NCBI GenBank assembly: GCA_009823505.1
Contig: VZQC01006590.1
Location: 163,431-227,430 of the forward strand
Length of the DNA stretch: 64,000 nt
Source: Rhizomys pruinosus
Lineage: Eukaryota; Chordata; Mammalia; Rodentia; Spalacidae
Direction: 5' to 3'
Of the stretch, positions 10,416-22,540 are shown in pieces. A program made the position numbers and the translations under genes. Under the pieces are notes generated by a model. That model saw only the letters and a program-made list of their open reading frames with translations. It made no database searches and was not told where the DNA came from. The first letter of the stretch is position 1. The number at the start of each line of letters is the position of its first letter.

Positions 10416-12107
10416 CCAACATCTCCTAGGCAGAATAATTCATTGCTGATGTCAGAGCTTTCCTGTAGTAATATATTTTGCTTAATTACACAGCTTATAA
10501 ACACTTTTTCTATTGCATTTGGCTCTAGATAGAGAATTATCCTTTCACAGTTCCTATGCCTATCAGTCAATTAAAAAAGGGTAGTTATACCTGTTTTATA
10601 AGGAATTACCACTATAACAATTGGTAATTTACAGTTAGGGAATGATTTCATTACCATCATGTTTTTCTTTTTCCTATAAAGGGGAGAGGTAGGAAGGTTT
10701 CTCAGTATATTAATAACAATTTATAAAATAATCCTTAGTAATAGAGTAAAATCAAAACTTTTATTTTCCTACAAGGCCCATGTAAGGGTGCTTTACAGCA
10801 CATTTAGCTTGTGAAATAACAAGGCTTGCACCTAATGCTATGGAATCATACAGTCCAACCATGGAGCCTCAATTGAGGCCTTTATTGTGTAATCTATCAC
10901 TAATACCAAATTTCTAAACTACATAGAAGATACTGTTTCACAAAAGTCAGAGAGTTGTGAATGTTATTGAAGATAGTAAGTCCTTCACCATTCCTGACAG
11001 ACCACATGGGGGCATGGTTGTTAGCAGCCCGTCTTATGATACACTCATCTACACAAGTGCTTGCTCTCCCACAAGGAGGAAAAGGAAGAGTTAACTCAGT
11101 CTCCTCAGATGCACACTGAAGATGCCAGCATCTCTTTTATTCCTAGACCATTGATTGGAATGTAGGCACAGTTTAGTATAGAACTTCAAAGCCAGCTACA
11201 AAACTCATTCTAAATGACAATTTGCTCAGATAAAAATAGCGTTTTCTAAGAGAAGAGAAGCATTCATTTGTGAAAAGCATTCCACTTTTTTTTCATGGTT
11301 CAACACTATGCCTTGATCTTAATTCAGCGCCTGGATTTACTTCTGAAACTAAGAGGAAGAAGGAAATTGCTAATACTAAAGTTTACTAAGCTAAGTACCC
11401 TGTAGCATGTTTTCCTGCAGAAAACATCACCCCAAGTACTCTGCACTTTGTGAATTTGCAGAAATAAATGAATTATGAACTCTGGTCTTTTTTTCTCAAG
11501 ACATTTATCATCCATCTGCTGAAAACTTCTGCAACACAGTTTAAATATTGGGTGCTACCTCTTAGGCTTTTCTCAGAGTCTGTTGGGTCTGATAATGACT
11601 GAGGATTCTAGTCCTGAATGAATGAAAAAGAATCTATGTCACTGGCCCCAGGATGCTGTATTTCAGCATGGATCCCAGGAGACCTTTTTTTTTTTTTGCA
11701 CTAGATCCTTAAAAGTTACTACAGAGAACACTGGGGTCATTTGACTCACAGTTCTAGTGGGTCTACTGTGCTGTTTGACCTTATGTAGGCCCCAGATCTG
11801 GGATGGGACGCATCAAAGGGAGTAGGCTGAAGGATAAGTAACATTAAGAGTCTTTTGCACAATTCATATATATATATAATATAAAAATATGTAAAATATC
11901 TACATATATATTATAAAAAGAGTTTAAAGTAGTTACCCTACAACTGGAATTCAATGGTCCTACCAGACCACACAGGCTAGCAAATAAAAGACCAATGTCA
12001 AGTGTGTACAATTTGTTTTAGAATTGGTGATCAGAGGTGTGAGGTACCACAAACTCTCCTTACTGGATATTGCCTTTGGTCTTGGTTATGCAGCAGAACT
12101 TGTCAGT
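10416..12107. other. Unassigned AT-rich DNA
   Basis: About 1.7 kb without a recognised repeat or exon. It contains a T-run near 11685-11698 and a short AT-dinucleotide cluster near 11865-11920. Confidence 0.45.
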
Positions 12108-12128
12108 AAGACATATTTCTTTTTTTTC

Positions 12129-12129
<1 letters not shown>

Positions 12130-12172
<43 letters not shown>
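12130..12172. repeat. (TA)n microsatellite at an L1 3' end
   Basis: About 20 TA units lie where the related L1 end at 9047-9075 has a short AT-rich sequence, so the repeat probably grew from the L1 tail. Confidence 0.95.
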
Positions 12173-12175
<3 letters not shown>

Positions 12176-12488
12176 AAGATTATCAAATCTAGACCCCTGT
12201 CCCCGACCCTATCTCCGACCCCAACAGAGCTCATGTATTCTGCCAAACATACTTTTCATCTCTTTCTCAGTCTTTCTCGATATTCTCCATGTGGAAGTTC
12301 ACTGTTTTGAGGAGAAGTTTACTGTTTCAGTCAGTTCTTTGATGCAGTCCTTTCTGTTGTGGTTGTTGTTGTCATTTCCAATATGCATCAATCCCAACTA
12401 CTTGGACAAAAGCTCAAGGGGCCATGGACAAGAAATACATACAACTAGGTAATTGGCACTAGGATCCACAGATGAGGGATACCATTCA

Positions 12489-13845
12489 TCATTTGTTTTT
12501 CTGGGACTGTGTTACTTCACTCAGCATGATGTCTTCTAGCTCCAGCCATTTTCCTGCAAAGCTCATGATGTCATCTTTCTTTACTGCTGCATAGAACTCC
12601 ATTGTGTAGATGTACCACATTTTCTCTATCCACACATCAGTTGAGGGGCATTTGGGTTGGTTCCAGCTCCTTGTTATTGTGAAGAGAGCTAAAATAAACA
12701 TGGTCGTGCATGTATCTCTGCAGTGGGGTGAGTCTTGGGGGTACATGCCTAGGAGTGGCATGGCTGGGTTGGGTGGCAAGTTCATTCCAAGTCTTCCAAG
12801 GGTTCTCCACACTGCTTTCCATAGTGGCAGTACGAGTTTACATTCCCACCAACAGTGGATGAGTGTTCCCCTTTCCCCACAACCTCTCCAGCACTTGGTA
12901 TCATTTGTTTTCTTGATCCTAGCCAGTCTTATTAGAGTAATATGATATCTTCAATTGGTTTTGATTTGCATTTCCTTAATGATTAGTGATGTTGAACACT
13001 TCTTAAGATGTTTCTCGGCCATCTCCAATTCCTCACTTGTGAAGTCTCTGCTCAGGTCTTTGCTCCATCTATTGAGTGGGTCATTTGTTTTCTTTCTTCT
13101 TTGTTTTTTGAGTAGCTTATATATTCTGGAAATCAACGCTTTGTCAGATGTTTCCGAGGTGAAGGTTTCCTCCCACTCTGTGGGATTTCTCTTCACTTCC
13201 TTGATTCTTTCTTTTGATGTACAGAAGCTTTTGAGTTTAATGAGGTCCAATTTGTCAATTGTCGACCTTAATTCTTATGCAGCTGCTGTCTGATTTAGGA
13301 AGTCTTTTCCTATGCCTATGTCTTTTAGTCTGCTGGCCAACTTTTCTTCTATTGCCTTCAGAGTTTGAGGCTTCATATTGAGGTCTTTAATCCATCTGGA
13401 GTTGACATTTGTACAGGGCGAGAGGTAGGGATTTAATTTCATTCATCTATAAGTGGTGATCCAGTTTTGCCAATACCACTTGCTGAAGATGCTGTCTTTT
13501 CTCCATTGTGGTTTCTTGGCCACCTTATCAAATATGAGATGACTGAAATTGTATGTGCTCAAATTTGGATCTTCAGTTTTGTTCCATTGGTCAACAGGTC
13601 TGTTTTTGTGCCAGTACCAGGCTGTTTTTATGACTATAGCCCTGTAGTATAGTTTGAAGTCTCGTATAGAGATCCCCCCTGTGTTGCTCTTTATACTCAG
13701 GGTTGTTTTGGCTATTAAGGGTCTTTTGTTTTTCCAAACGAATTTAGGGATTTTTTTTCCAAGCCTGTGAAGAAACTCTTGGGGATTTTAATTGGGATTG
13801 TGTTAAATCTATACAAGAGTTTAGGTAGAATGGACATTTTTACTA
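12489..13845 (-). pseudogene. L1 ORF2 C-terminal third (defective)
   Basis: The frame runs from about 13250 down to 12489 with one in-frame TGA at 12951-12953. Visible features are [19 protein letters not shown], the cysteine motif CWRGCGERGTLIHCWWEC (CX3CX7HX4C, intact) and the C-terminal block KMWYIYTMEFYAAVKK. A further in-frame TAA lies just upstream near 13278, and the 5' part is truncated. In intact L1 this region helps ORF2 protein bind its RNA. Here it cannot encode a working protein. Confidence 0.9.
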
Positions 13846-13860
13846 TGAAGACATATTTCT

Positions 13861-14905
13861 AAAGATATTATATAAATATTTCATAGAAAAAAACCCAGGA
13901 GAAATACAGCTGGTCCTGACCTAGACATTTCCTTTCTACTGGCTAGCCTTCAGAACACTGGAAGGTAATAAGCACATTACTGGAGGAGAGCAGTAATCAT
14001 CAATCTTACCCAGCTGTGAACTCTTCCAGCTACAATAATGAGTAGTCTGACAAGATATGCCAACCCCTGCAACAGTTACATGGTTGTTATGGGAGGAATC
14101 AATCACTTTCTGACTGTATTTAAAGGCCACTTCAAAAGATGGAGTCCATACCTGGAACTGTTATTATGCCAAGAAGCTGTGGGTAGACAGATCATGCCAT
14201 ACAGGAAAACCTACTACTATCATTATGCTAAACAGACATAGTAACCTACTCCTGCTGAGTTATTGTTATATCTGTCTATGGTGCATTTCTCAATGCTTCA
14301 CCAGAAACACTTCTTACAGCAGATGGTGACTAATACAAAGGCCCACAAGTGGTCAATGTGCAGAGAATAGAAACTGTAGATTGCTCAGCCAGAATGGTAT
14401 GCTTATACTACACCCTCTCCTGCCAAGTCTCAGGAAACATTGTGGAAGATTGTAAGAGTCAGAGGTAGTAGATGAATAAGAGGAAAGAGTGTTGACTTAA
14501 TACCACAGAGAAGTTGCACATATGAGCCCATCATGCTTGTAAAGCATGCATAAGAAATGAGAAAGCATGCACTTTCATGGATAAAACAGACACACCTCAT
14601 CATGGATGTGGGGGCAGTGCCAAGAAGCCCCAGCCCTGACTGAGGAACTTTTGGCAACTGATAGCTGCTAGGAGAGAGAGAACCAGTTCTCTTTTAGGTT
14701 TGATAGTTTGAGAAGACTCCAGGTGAGGGGCCCTTATGCAAGAGCATTTGAGGAACACAATTACCATTAGATAGGCCTAAAAATAAAGAATAATAATAAT
14801 AAAGGACTTGAAGTCAAGGCATAATAGTGTGATGAGGGAGATGGGGGATGAGAATATGATCAAAATACATGTGAAATTTTCAGTTAATGCATAAAATAGC
14901 TTTTA
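13861..14905 (+). mobile_element. L1 (Lx-like) long 3' UTR
   Basis: The block shares ordered segments with 49000-50225 and 42061-42665: a 'cttacccagctgtgaactct' stretch near 14007, a 'cagatggtgactaat' stretch near 14318, 'gattgtaagagtcagagg' near 14449, a 'gaggaacttttggcaactga' stretch near 14641, and an A-rich end near 14860-14900. No coding frame is conserved. The L1 at 12121-13847 inserted immediately upstream of it. Confidence 0.7.
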
Positions 14906-15129
14906 AATTAATACAGAGTTGTGGAAACTTTCTCGGTCTTACCTCTGTCCTCACACTGATAATGGTATGCTCCAGTATCTGCATTACTGATAACTTTATG
15001 ACTGCTATTCTTCTCTCAGGTATTAGAGCTTAATTATTATATAAAAAATATATAGAATCCCACCAAAATCATTTCAGTATTATTTATTAGACATCTTCTT
15101 AACAGCCCAGTGGGGTATCTGGAAAAATA

Positions 15130-15265
15130 TGGCATTAATACTTAGCAGAAGATAAACTAAATGTCATTCAGAGATGTAAACACACTTGTATAATACCACA
15201 CAGCTCATAAGAAGCAGAGGCAACCTCTAGGTTTTCACCTGCTCCCAGACCCAATGTTCTTTGTC
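15130..15265 (+). mobile_element. MIR-like relic
   Basis: The sequence 'ccacacagctcataag' followed by a diverged body resembles the 3' half of the mammal-wide MIR SINE. It is ancient and only tentatively assigned. Confidence 0.4.
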
Positions 15266-15757
15266 CTCTTGCAGTCATCTTCTCTAACATATGCACCAAT
15301 ATCTTCAACAGCATTGTGAGCTTCTTCTCGGCCACCTGGGACCCATGAGAAAGCTCATTTTCACAAGTCTCTCAATGCCCATTATTTATCAGCATCATAA
15401 AATATGTTTAGCAAACTCTGCTGATACAGCTAGTTCCTAAACTCAGTGTGAGCCTTTGGGAAGATGGGGGATGAAATGTCAACCCCAGACAGTTATGAGA
15501 GTTGAGCCAAGGTTCTTACTCCATGCTGACTCAAGGATTTTAATTTCAACTACCTTTCCATTCTCACCTGTTTGAGGAGACATAATTTGTACAAATTTTC
15601 TATGGATTATATTTGACTTCATTTATAGTCATTCATTTTCAAATCATGAAAAATTCTTTTTTGGCACATAAAGGGTTTATTTTGAATGTTTTAAGGTAGG
15701 ATAGAGTTACACCATAATTATAAAAAATACAGAATTAACAGATTTGTACTATGTATA

Positions 15758-15984
15758 GATTTTTAATTTTTATTTATTTTTTATGTATGAATATACTGTC
15801 TGCATGTATGTAGGTGTACCCGTGTCACGCAATGCTGCGGAGGTCAGAAGAGGGTGTTGGATTCCCCTGGAACTGGAGTTAAAGATGGCTCTTAGCCATC
15901 ATGTGGGTGCTGGAAATCGAACCCAGATCCTCTGCAAGAGCAGCCAGTGCTCTTAACCGCTGAACCATCACTCCAGCCCCTATA
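15758..15984 (-). mobile_element. B2 SINE
   Basis: Plus-strand landmarks are 'gaggtcagaagagggtgt', 'aatcgaacccaga' and 'catcactccagcccc', in B2 order on the minus strand. Flanks 15747-15757 and 15985-15995 match at 10 of 11 positions and may be the target duplication. No internal 17-bp duplication. Confidence 0.9.
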
Positions 15985-15989
15985 TACAA

Positions 15990-16617
15990 TGTATACTTCT
16001 AAATGCACAGAACAAGGAACTGTCTGCGCATTGAATAAAATAAAATTCAAATTAAAAATGAATCCAAGCTCAAAAAATGAGTTTGTTTACCTACTTTCAA
16101 ATGTGAGCACAAAGACCTCTGAACTCCACTAACTCATTTGAACTCCACCATGGATGGATGGAGCACAAAGAGAGCAGCATCCTAAGGAACAGACAACCCT
16201 CAACAGCCACTGCATCTCCTCAACTGTTCCTGTTTGTCTTGGGAGGATTTTCACTTCATTGACAATCAGTGTAAATGTTTAAAGGCACTATAATTTGTAA
16301 CAATCAGAACAGTCTTCTTCCAAATGGGTCTACAGTGTTCAGAGATTCAAGCCCAATGTACATAAAACAAGAATAGAAATGAAATCTGGCTTAGAAGAAC
16401 TGTGTTTTTTTAGCGTGTGCAGAGTCCCTTCAAATGCATATACAATTGGAAATCACCTTCTGTTGGTGCTATGTTTGCTTCATCATTATTCTACAACCCC
16501 TAGAGCAGCACAGTAAGCAAATATACAGAAAACTGAAAGCAAATCAAAAGAAAGAAAAATCCCTAAGTCTCTTTAACATACAATTCAGTTACAGCGAGCA
16601 GTCTACTTGGAGTACGG
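15990..16617. other. Unassigned DNA ending at an A-rich tract
   Basis: No named repeat recognised. It leads into a long A-rich run, so a retrocopied 3' UTR on the plus strand is possible, but I could not name a parent gene or find target duplications. Confidence 0.35.
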
Positions 16618-16702
16618 CATGCAAAAAACAAAACAAAAAAAACCAAAACAAAACAAAACAAAAAAAAAACACCACCACCAAAAAAAAAAAAAAAAAAAAA
16701 TG
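16618..16702 (+). repeat. A-rich / (CAAAA)n tract
   Basis: A mixed CAAAA and poly-A run with a short CACCAC island. It gives lysine- or phenylalanine-rich false frames on the two strands. Confidence 0.9.
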
Positions 16703-17142
16703 GATGGTCTGCTTTAAAGTTCTTCTCTGAAGTTTACTGGGCAGCCTGATGTCACACACACATGAACACATGATACAATACTAGAGCAGGTAAGTGAGGA
16801 AGGCCAATAAATTTTGTACACAGATTCACGTCTCTAAGATATTCAAGCTAGATATTGAAATCACTAAATACTATTTCGACTTTAGAATCCCGAAAGGCCT
16901 TCTTATCTGTATGTGTGCCCATGCTTGGTATATCCTGAGGCATACCTGCTGAAATTGGTGCTCTTAGACTTGCTTCCAGGCTTGGAAACACATCTGAGAA
17001 TGGCCTGTCATCACATCTGTCTTAATTGCACTTCCACCTGCTGATTCCACATGCAGGTGTTCAGGGCAAATTCAACAAGAACACAGGAAAATGTCCAAAT
17101 ATCCTTCTTCTTACAGCAAAACCCAGGACTTTTTCATTTCTT

Positions 17143-17376
17143 TTTAAATTTTTGAGATTTTTTTTTGTAATTTTATGAGTATGAGTGTTCTGCTTGCATA
17201 AATGTAGATGTGCCTATGCATTCAATGCTGACTGAGGCCAGCAGACAGAGCTGGATCTCCTAGCACTGGAATTACAGACAGTTGTTATCTATCCTGAGGA
17301 TGCTGGGAACCAGCCACAGGACCTGTGCAACAGCAGCCATTGCTCTAAACTACTGAGCCAGCTCTCCAACCCCACA
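17143..17376 (-). mobile_element. B3/B2-type SINE with 12-bp target duplication
   Basis: 'ttttcatttctt' flanks it at 17131-17142 and 17377-17388. The minus-strand head is a diverged B2/B3 head ('gttggagagctggctcag'). The body is diverged, so it is older than the B2 copies at 6.9 and 39 kb. Confidence 0.85.
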
Positions 17377-17664
17377 TTTTCATTTCTTATTTGAAAATTG
17401 AAATAGAAAAAAAAGAAACAGAATCCACAGGTATACATTATAGTAATACCTGTGCCACTACAAACTGTCACCATTGACACACATGCTGTGACCTATCTAC
17501 ACCTCAGTTTCTCTATCATGTCTACATCTTCACTATTTAGTGAGAAAATAAAAGACAATAATGAGTGTGGAAGTGTCTTATAAGTATAAAAGGGTGGCTC
17601 CTCCTGTAGAATCAAAAGCCACCTACACTGGACTGTGATATAAAACCTAGTTCATATGAGCATC

Positions 17665-17920
17665 ACTTACAGGTAGAGTTGCTGGGCTATAAAGAAGGTT
17701 CAGGGTTTAAGAACACATACTGCTCATGAGGAGAACCTGAGTTCAGTTCTCAGCTCCCATGGCAGGAAGCTCACAACCACATGTAATTCAAGTGCCAGGG
17801 GATCCAACACCTTCTTCTGGGCTCCATGGGCACTGTGCTCAAATGTACAGTTATCCCCTCCCTACACATATATACACACACTTAAATAAATATAGACAAA
17901 TTTTTAATAAATAAGGTGTT
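17665..17920 (+). mobile_element. B3/B2-type SINE, diverged
   Basis: The order is head ('ttgctgggctataaagaagg'), a 'gagttcagttctcagc' B-box-like part, a body with 'caagtgccaggggatccaac', and a tail with TACACA and AAATAAATA sequence. Confidence 0.75.
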
Positions 17921-19774
17921 TTTCTGTGGATTTAAAAAGGTATGCATGCTTCTATTTCTTCCTCATGCCTAATCATTTTCTCTTCTGCTGAGACACAAAC
18001 AGGGATAAAAAGAAGCAGGAAGAAAAAGGCTATTGGAAAATTGGTGGGTAATTAACCTTTTAAGTGTGCTTTTCGATTCTTCCAAACATTTTAATCCACT
18101 TGAAGGATTTAATAGTTGGACTCTTGAGCTAATAGAATGAAGGCTGAGAACAAAGTGCTTAGATCTGGGAATACAGTTGAGACTGAAGCAAATGGAGCAA
18201 AAAAAAAAAAATGCTCTTGGAAGCACTTCCTGTTGGATAATGAAACTCTGTGAGGAGAGTGCTTAGGTAGCACACCTCTTCTGAACACTGTGGTAATGGA
18301 CAAGAACACATGCACATGTGAATTATGGTGAGTGTAGTTAGAGAGAAGGAGTGACTACAGTTGACAACTCCCCTGATCAAATACAACCACAGCACAAAAC
18401 AAAATCCAGGAGAGCCCAGTGCAGAGAGATATGCAAATGCAAGTGTCTGCTATATAGAAACAACTAAGAATAACCTGCAGAATGTACATAAGAAGGAGGG
18501 AGAGAGGGAAGGGTTGGGTAGGGCACTAGGGACAAGAGGAGAAAGCAAGTTCAGAAGAGAAGCAATAAATGAAGGAGAACCAGGTGCCAATAATAGTTTC
18601 TGCCAGTTCTGTAGCAAGTTTGCATTAGAAAGGAGATGAAAAGCTTATGGGTAAGATACTCTGTACTTGTTTGAGGAAATACCTTTTTGAAGAAACTACA
18701 TGAGGGACTGTCACCCCCAAATATGGTTAGTCATTCACAGACCAATATTAACACTGACTTTGTAGAATTTTCCATACAAGATTTTCTCCAGATTTAGAAA
18801 ATGTTTCATAATGAGGTACTAAAGAACCTTGCCAATTTGGAATACTTTAATAAATACCATCACAAAGTCATCAAGAAGCTTTGTTCTTGGCTGAAACATA
18901 TCTGGCAAGCTGATTAAGCGAGACCCTTATGAGTCACACCAGACATGAAACCAATTTAAATGAAACTTACTTTCCCTGGAGAATGCTTCTGGCAATGAAA
19001 TCAGGATAGATGTGCCCCAGGGTGATTGACTCATAACACTAAGAGTTTAACAGAGTAGGAAATCACTGCAACAGGGCATACACCACACTGGATGATGGTA
19101 TCAGGTTGATAGTAAAGATTTTAACATCCCAAGAAAATAATTATGGACAAGAAGCAGAAAATTATATTGGAGCCTCAAGATCATTAATTACCTTACTCCA
19201 TTCAGAGAGAAAACCATGGTAGTAGAAAACTTCACTAGTATTAAATATAATTCAGATTCAGAAGATGCATCACTTTAAGAGAACTCTGAGGGCATTTTTT
19301 CCATAGTTCTAATCCCAGTAAGGAGTCATCCCTAAATTTCTCTAATATTAATAATTCCAGCTTCTTTTCCAGGACACACTTCAGCTGCAACAGTATTTCT
19401 TTCTGTACCACTTGCTCTTTTTCTTGTACACCTGCCTAAAAATTATCACTCCCATAGACATAACGTTAGTCTATCTTGAAATTTTCTCTGCTAGAGAAAT
19501 TGGTCTATTACTTTTAATTTAGCCTCAGGCAAGTTCTTAGGCTACAGGCAGTAGGTATCCATATTCTTTGCCACAGTAACCTAATTATACTTTTAGTCCT
19601 TGCATACCTGTTTCTCTGAAACATCTCCAGCCCAGCCCTTGATAGAATGCCCCAGTAAATTCTGCTTATAGCATTCAACCTGTTTTCTAGTCCAAAGTTC
19701 CATAGTTTGCCCTACTTCTTCAAAACACAAAATGGTCATGTTCTCCATAGCAATATCTACAGAGAAATACTATG
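17921..19774. other. Unassigned DNA
   Basis: About 1.85 kb without a recognised repeat. Small open frames on both strands near 17969-18639 overlap and look like chance. Base composition is unremarkable and AT-leaning. Confidence 0.45.
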
Positions 19775-20070
19775 CCTCTATGAGTCACTTTTCTTTTGCT
19801 CTGATAAAATAGCAGTACCAAGACAATTTATGAAGAGTTTACTGAGCCTTATGGTTCCAGAGGGATAAAAGGATAAAGGTCCACTGTGTTGGGGACAAAT
19901 AGTGGCAGAGGCAGCTGGAGCAAGAAAGAGAAGAAGGAGAGGAAGAAGGAGAGGAAGAAGAAGAAGAAGAAGAAGAAGAAGAAGAAGAAGAAGAAGAAGG
20001 AGGAGGAGGAGGAGGAGGAGGAGGAGGAGGAGGAGGAGGAAGAGAAGGAGGAGGAAGAGGAGGAGGAGGA

Positions 20071-20129
<59 letters not shown>

Positions 20130-20310
20130 GAAGGGGGAAGAGGCTATAAACTTTCAAGGCCTGCCCCTAGTGACAAGCTTCCTGCAGGAAGAATTCACCT
20201 CCTAAACATTCCATGACCTTCCCAAATAGCAGCACTCACTGGGAACCATGTGCCAAGTGTTTAAATACTGGAACTTATAGAGGACATTTGACATTCAGAC
20301 CACCACACTG
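19775..20310 (+). mobile_element. Rodent medium repeat carrying a microsatellite
   Basis: The left part has 'tgctctgataaaata', the diagnostic block of the family at 953-1168. The right part has 'cctgcccctagtgacaagct', 'cattccatgaccttccc' and an end near 'gacattcagaccaccac'. The (GAA/GGA/GA)n tract sits between the two halves, where family members normally have a short AG-rich run. Confidence 0.7.
19927..20125 (+). repeat. Compound GAA / GGA / GA microsatellite (~200 bp)
   Basis: The tract passes from GAA-type to GGA-type to GA units and is purine-only on the plus strand. It yields false frames of glutamate or arginine on the plus strand and of serine, phenylalanine and leucine on the minus strand. 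The mirror-symmetric purine run could form triplex DNA (inference). Confidence 0.97.
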
Positions 20311-20375
20311 TACTAGAGGACTAGAAAGCCCATTTCTTTTTGTCTCCAGTATATCTCTGCCTTTCTCTTTGAACA

Positions 20376-20411
<36 letters not shown>
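20376..20411. repeat. (CA)n microsatellite
   Basis: About 17 CA units, followed by a looser CA-rich tail. Confidence 0.95.
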
Positions 20412-20412
<1 letters not shown>

Positions 20413-20582
20413 CACACATATGCATGCACAAACAACCAACCATAATCCTAGCAAAAATAAAGATTGACCATTTAGCCAGATCTACATCAAAAACAAGAAC
20501 ACCTTGATGGTGAAGGCAAAAGCTGTAAATGTGATGTTTGATTAGAGAAGCAGAGAAAGGAGAAATCAGTGAGACAAGAAGG

Positions 20583-20860
20583 TGTAGTTAGATCCAGTTT
20601 GAACTGGGGGCTAGTTCTCAGCTAACACCCCTCAGGGCACCATGTGGGTGAGAGTCAGGGGATTTCTCTGACCCCAGGAAGGAGCAAGCAACGTGGCCCA
20701 AGTGCATGATGCTGGATGGGGCAGTAGTGTGCAGTGGCGCAGGACTGGGGGCCTGTGATTGGCTCTGGGGGCCTATGTCATTTTGATTATAAGAGCAAGT
20801 TATAGCAGGTAATAAATCGAATTCCCATTACACAGAATTTCTGGCCATTATTTTTGCACA
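20583..20860 (+). mobile_element. Possible solo LTR (unassigned ERV family)
   Basis: The segment is GC-richer than its flanks. It has a CCAAT-type site on the reverse strand ('gattggct', 20757-20764), a TATA-like 'ttataaga' (20788), and an AATAAA signal (20810) in the order expected of an LTR, with possible TG and CA ends. I see no target duplication and no internal viral genes, so the call is tentative. Confidence 0.35.
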
Positions 20861-21134
20861 CATACAGGCCTGAATTTTGTTCAAGTGACCAGTGGATTGG
20901 AACTGCACTCCTTCAGGCCTCCAATCTGGATAGCTGGTGTTGGTGAAGTGAATTGTGAGTAGGTGTAGGCTGAAGATAGGCAATCAGCCATCAGCCTGAA
21001 ATTCCTGTCCAGGGGCCAGCAGTCTTTGGGAAGGTAGAGAAAACACGGCCAAGGCAGGAAATGTTCCATTGTCCCAGGCTAAGGACCTGAGTTGGAAGTA
21101 CCTCTCAGGTCGGGTTATGGAAGTAACCAACTGA

Positions 21135-21188
21135 CCTGGTCTACAGAGAGAGTTCCCAGGACAGCTGGGACTACAGGGAGACCCTATC

Positions 21189-21231
<43 letters not shown>
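21135..21231 (+). mobile_element. B1 3' half followed by (GA)n
   Basis: The sequence 'acctggtctacagagagagt' and 'aggacagctgggactacagg' are the 3' half of B1. The A-rich tail position is occupied by a GA repeat (21190-21231). Confidence 0.85.
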
Positions 21232-21235
<4 letters not shown>

Positions 21236-22254
21236 ATTCTCTTCTACCTAAAGGAATCTGAGTCATTTGACCTTGTCCAACATCCCCATGACACCCTGTG
21301 CGAGCTAAAATATCAGCCCCTTTACCTTTCAGTACTTGTAAGCATGTGTCAGATGAGGGTATTTTTATCTACATCTGTTCAAATCTGACAACCAACTCTT
21401 GAAACTTTCAAATGAAAACCTTGTAATGAAGTGGAAAATGTCTCCCATTTTTGAGCATAGCAGGTTCCAAGAATGCTGGAGGAAGAGGTTAAATATGGCC
21501 AAAGAGTTAATATGGCAAGGACACATAGCACCACAAAACAATGTAACGGGACAGCCAAACAATGTAACAACAAAATGTAACAGAGAACACAAATATTTCC
21601 TTGAAGATGCTAACTGTTCAAAGTCTATAGCTGTCCCTGTTTAGAACTGGATACCTCTAAGAGGAAGACTTACTGAGATCACCCTGTTTTTTTACACCTG
21701 TCTGCCTTTGACAGCACAGTGTGAACTTGCTGATGTGAGTCCACAGAAGGCCAGAGTCAGAAGCAGTGGGGTTCAGATGGTTGAGGAACTCTGGCCTCGA
21801 GGCAGATTGTAGTTTAATTAATGCTAAAATTGTGATTCCTGAGCCCCAAATGGGTTCTTCTCTGCAGTGCTCTTCTGGTATAGGGTTCTAACCAACAAGG
21901 TCTCACTGTCTTTTAATTCTGATTAATGAAGTCAGAGAATTCCAAAATGAGCACACTGAAACATCAGGAATCAAAGGTTGGGCCAGGGTTATTGGGGTGG
22001 AGGAGTCTGGCCATGCACTGGAACAGGAAAACTTAGGGGTTGTATTTGAACTCAGAGTAGAATCAGCTGTGATAAGAATTCCATAAGTTCTTTACTTATG
22101 CTGATAATCTACTAAATTCACACACCTGAAATATGGCAGCAATTTCTTTTCATTTTAAAACATTTGGTTGATTCACCTATATCATTTATGATAATGACTG
22201 GTGTGCATGAATAGAGGAATAAATGTTGCCTTTTCTCTCTCTTAATAGATTTGG
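21232..22254. other. Unassigned DNA
   Basis: No repeat or exon recognised. A local motif containing 'aatgtaac' recurs three times between 21540 and 21580. Confidence 0.45.
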
Positions 22255-22470
22255 AAAGAACTTTTGATGGCTCAGCAGGTAAAAACATTTCCTGCACAAG
22301 CCTGACAAATTACATTTAATCCCAGGAATCCACAGTAAAAGGGGAGGTCCAAACCCCAACTTGCCATCTGACATCTGTACAGGCACTGTCATGATGGCAT
22401 TCACACACAAACATACACACACTCATGGACGCACACACTCATGCACACTAATATCACAATTAAAAAAGTA
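22255..22470 (+). mobile_element. B3-type SINE
   Basis: The head 'gatggctcagcaggtaaaaa' and a body with 'acttgccatctgacatctgt' and a CACACA-rich tail fit B3. It is diverged. Confidence 0.75.
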
Positions 22471-22498
22471 CTGTAAAATTTTCCTGGAACTGTCTAGT

Positions 22499-22540
22499 TT
22501 AATTAATTAGCTAAATTATTTAATTAATTAGCTAAATTAT
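22499..22540. repeat. Perfect 21-bp tandem duplication
   Basis: The unit 'ttaattaattagctaaatta' plus one base occurs at 22499-22519 and 22520-22540 without mismatch. Confidence 0.9.

Larger units (their letters stand above)
12121..13847 (-). mobile_element. 5'-truncated L1 with 13-bp target duplications
   Basis: 'aagacatatttct' flanks the element at 12108-12120 and 13848-13860. On the minus strand it runs from the C-terminal third of ORF2 through a ~330 bp 3' UTR to an A-rich end at the left that has expanded into a TA repeat (12130-12172). It lacks the 5' UTR, ORF1, endonuclease and reverse-transcriptase core, so it was dead on arrival. It is the best-preserved L1 in the window. Confidence 0.95.

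Noticed and set aside
12955..13293. A 112-codon plus-strand frame.
   Set aside because: It is the antisense of the L1 ORF2 relic.
19849..20216. Long frames rich in serine, phenylalanine, arginine or glutamate.
   Set aside because: They are the GAA/GGA/GA microsatellite read in different frames and strands.
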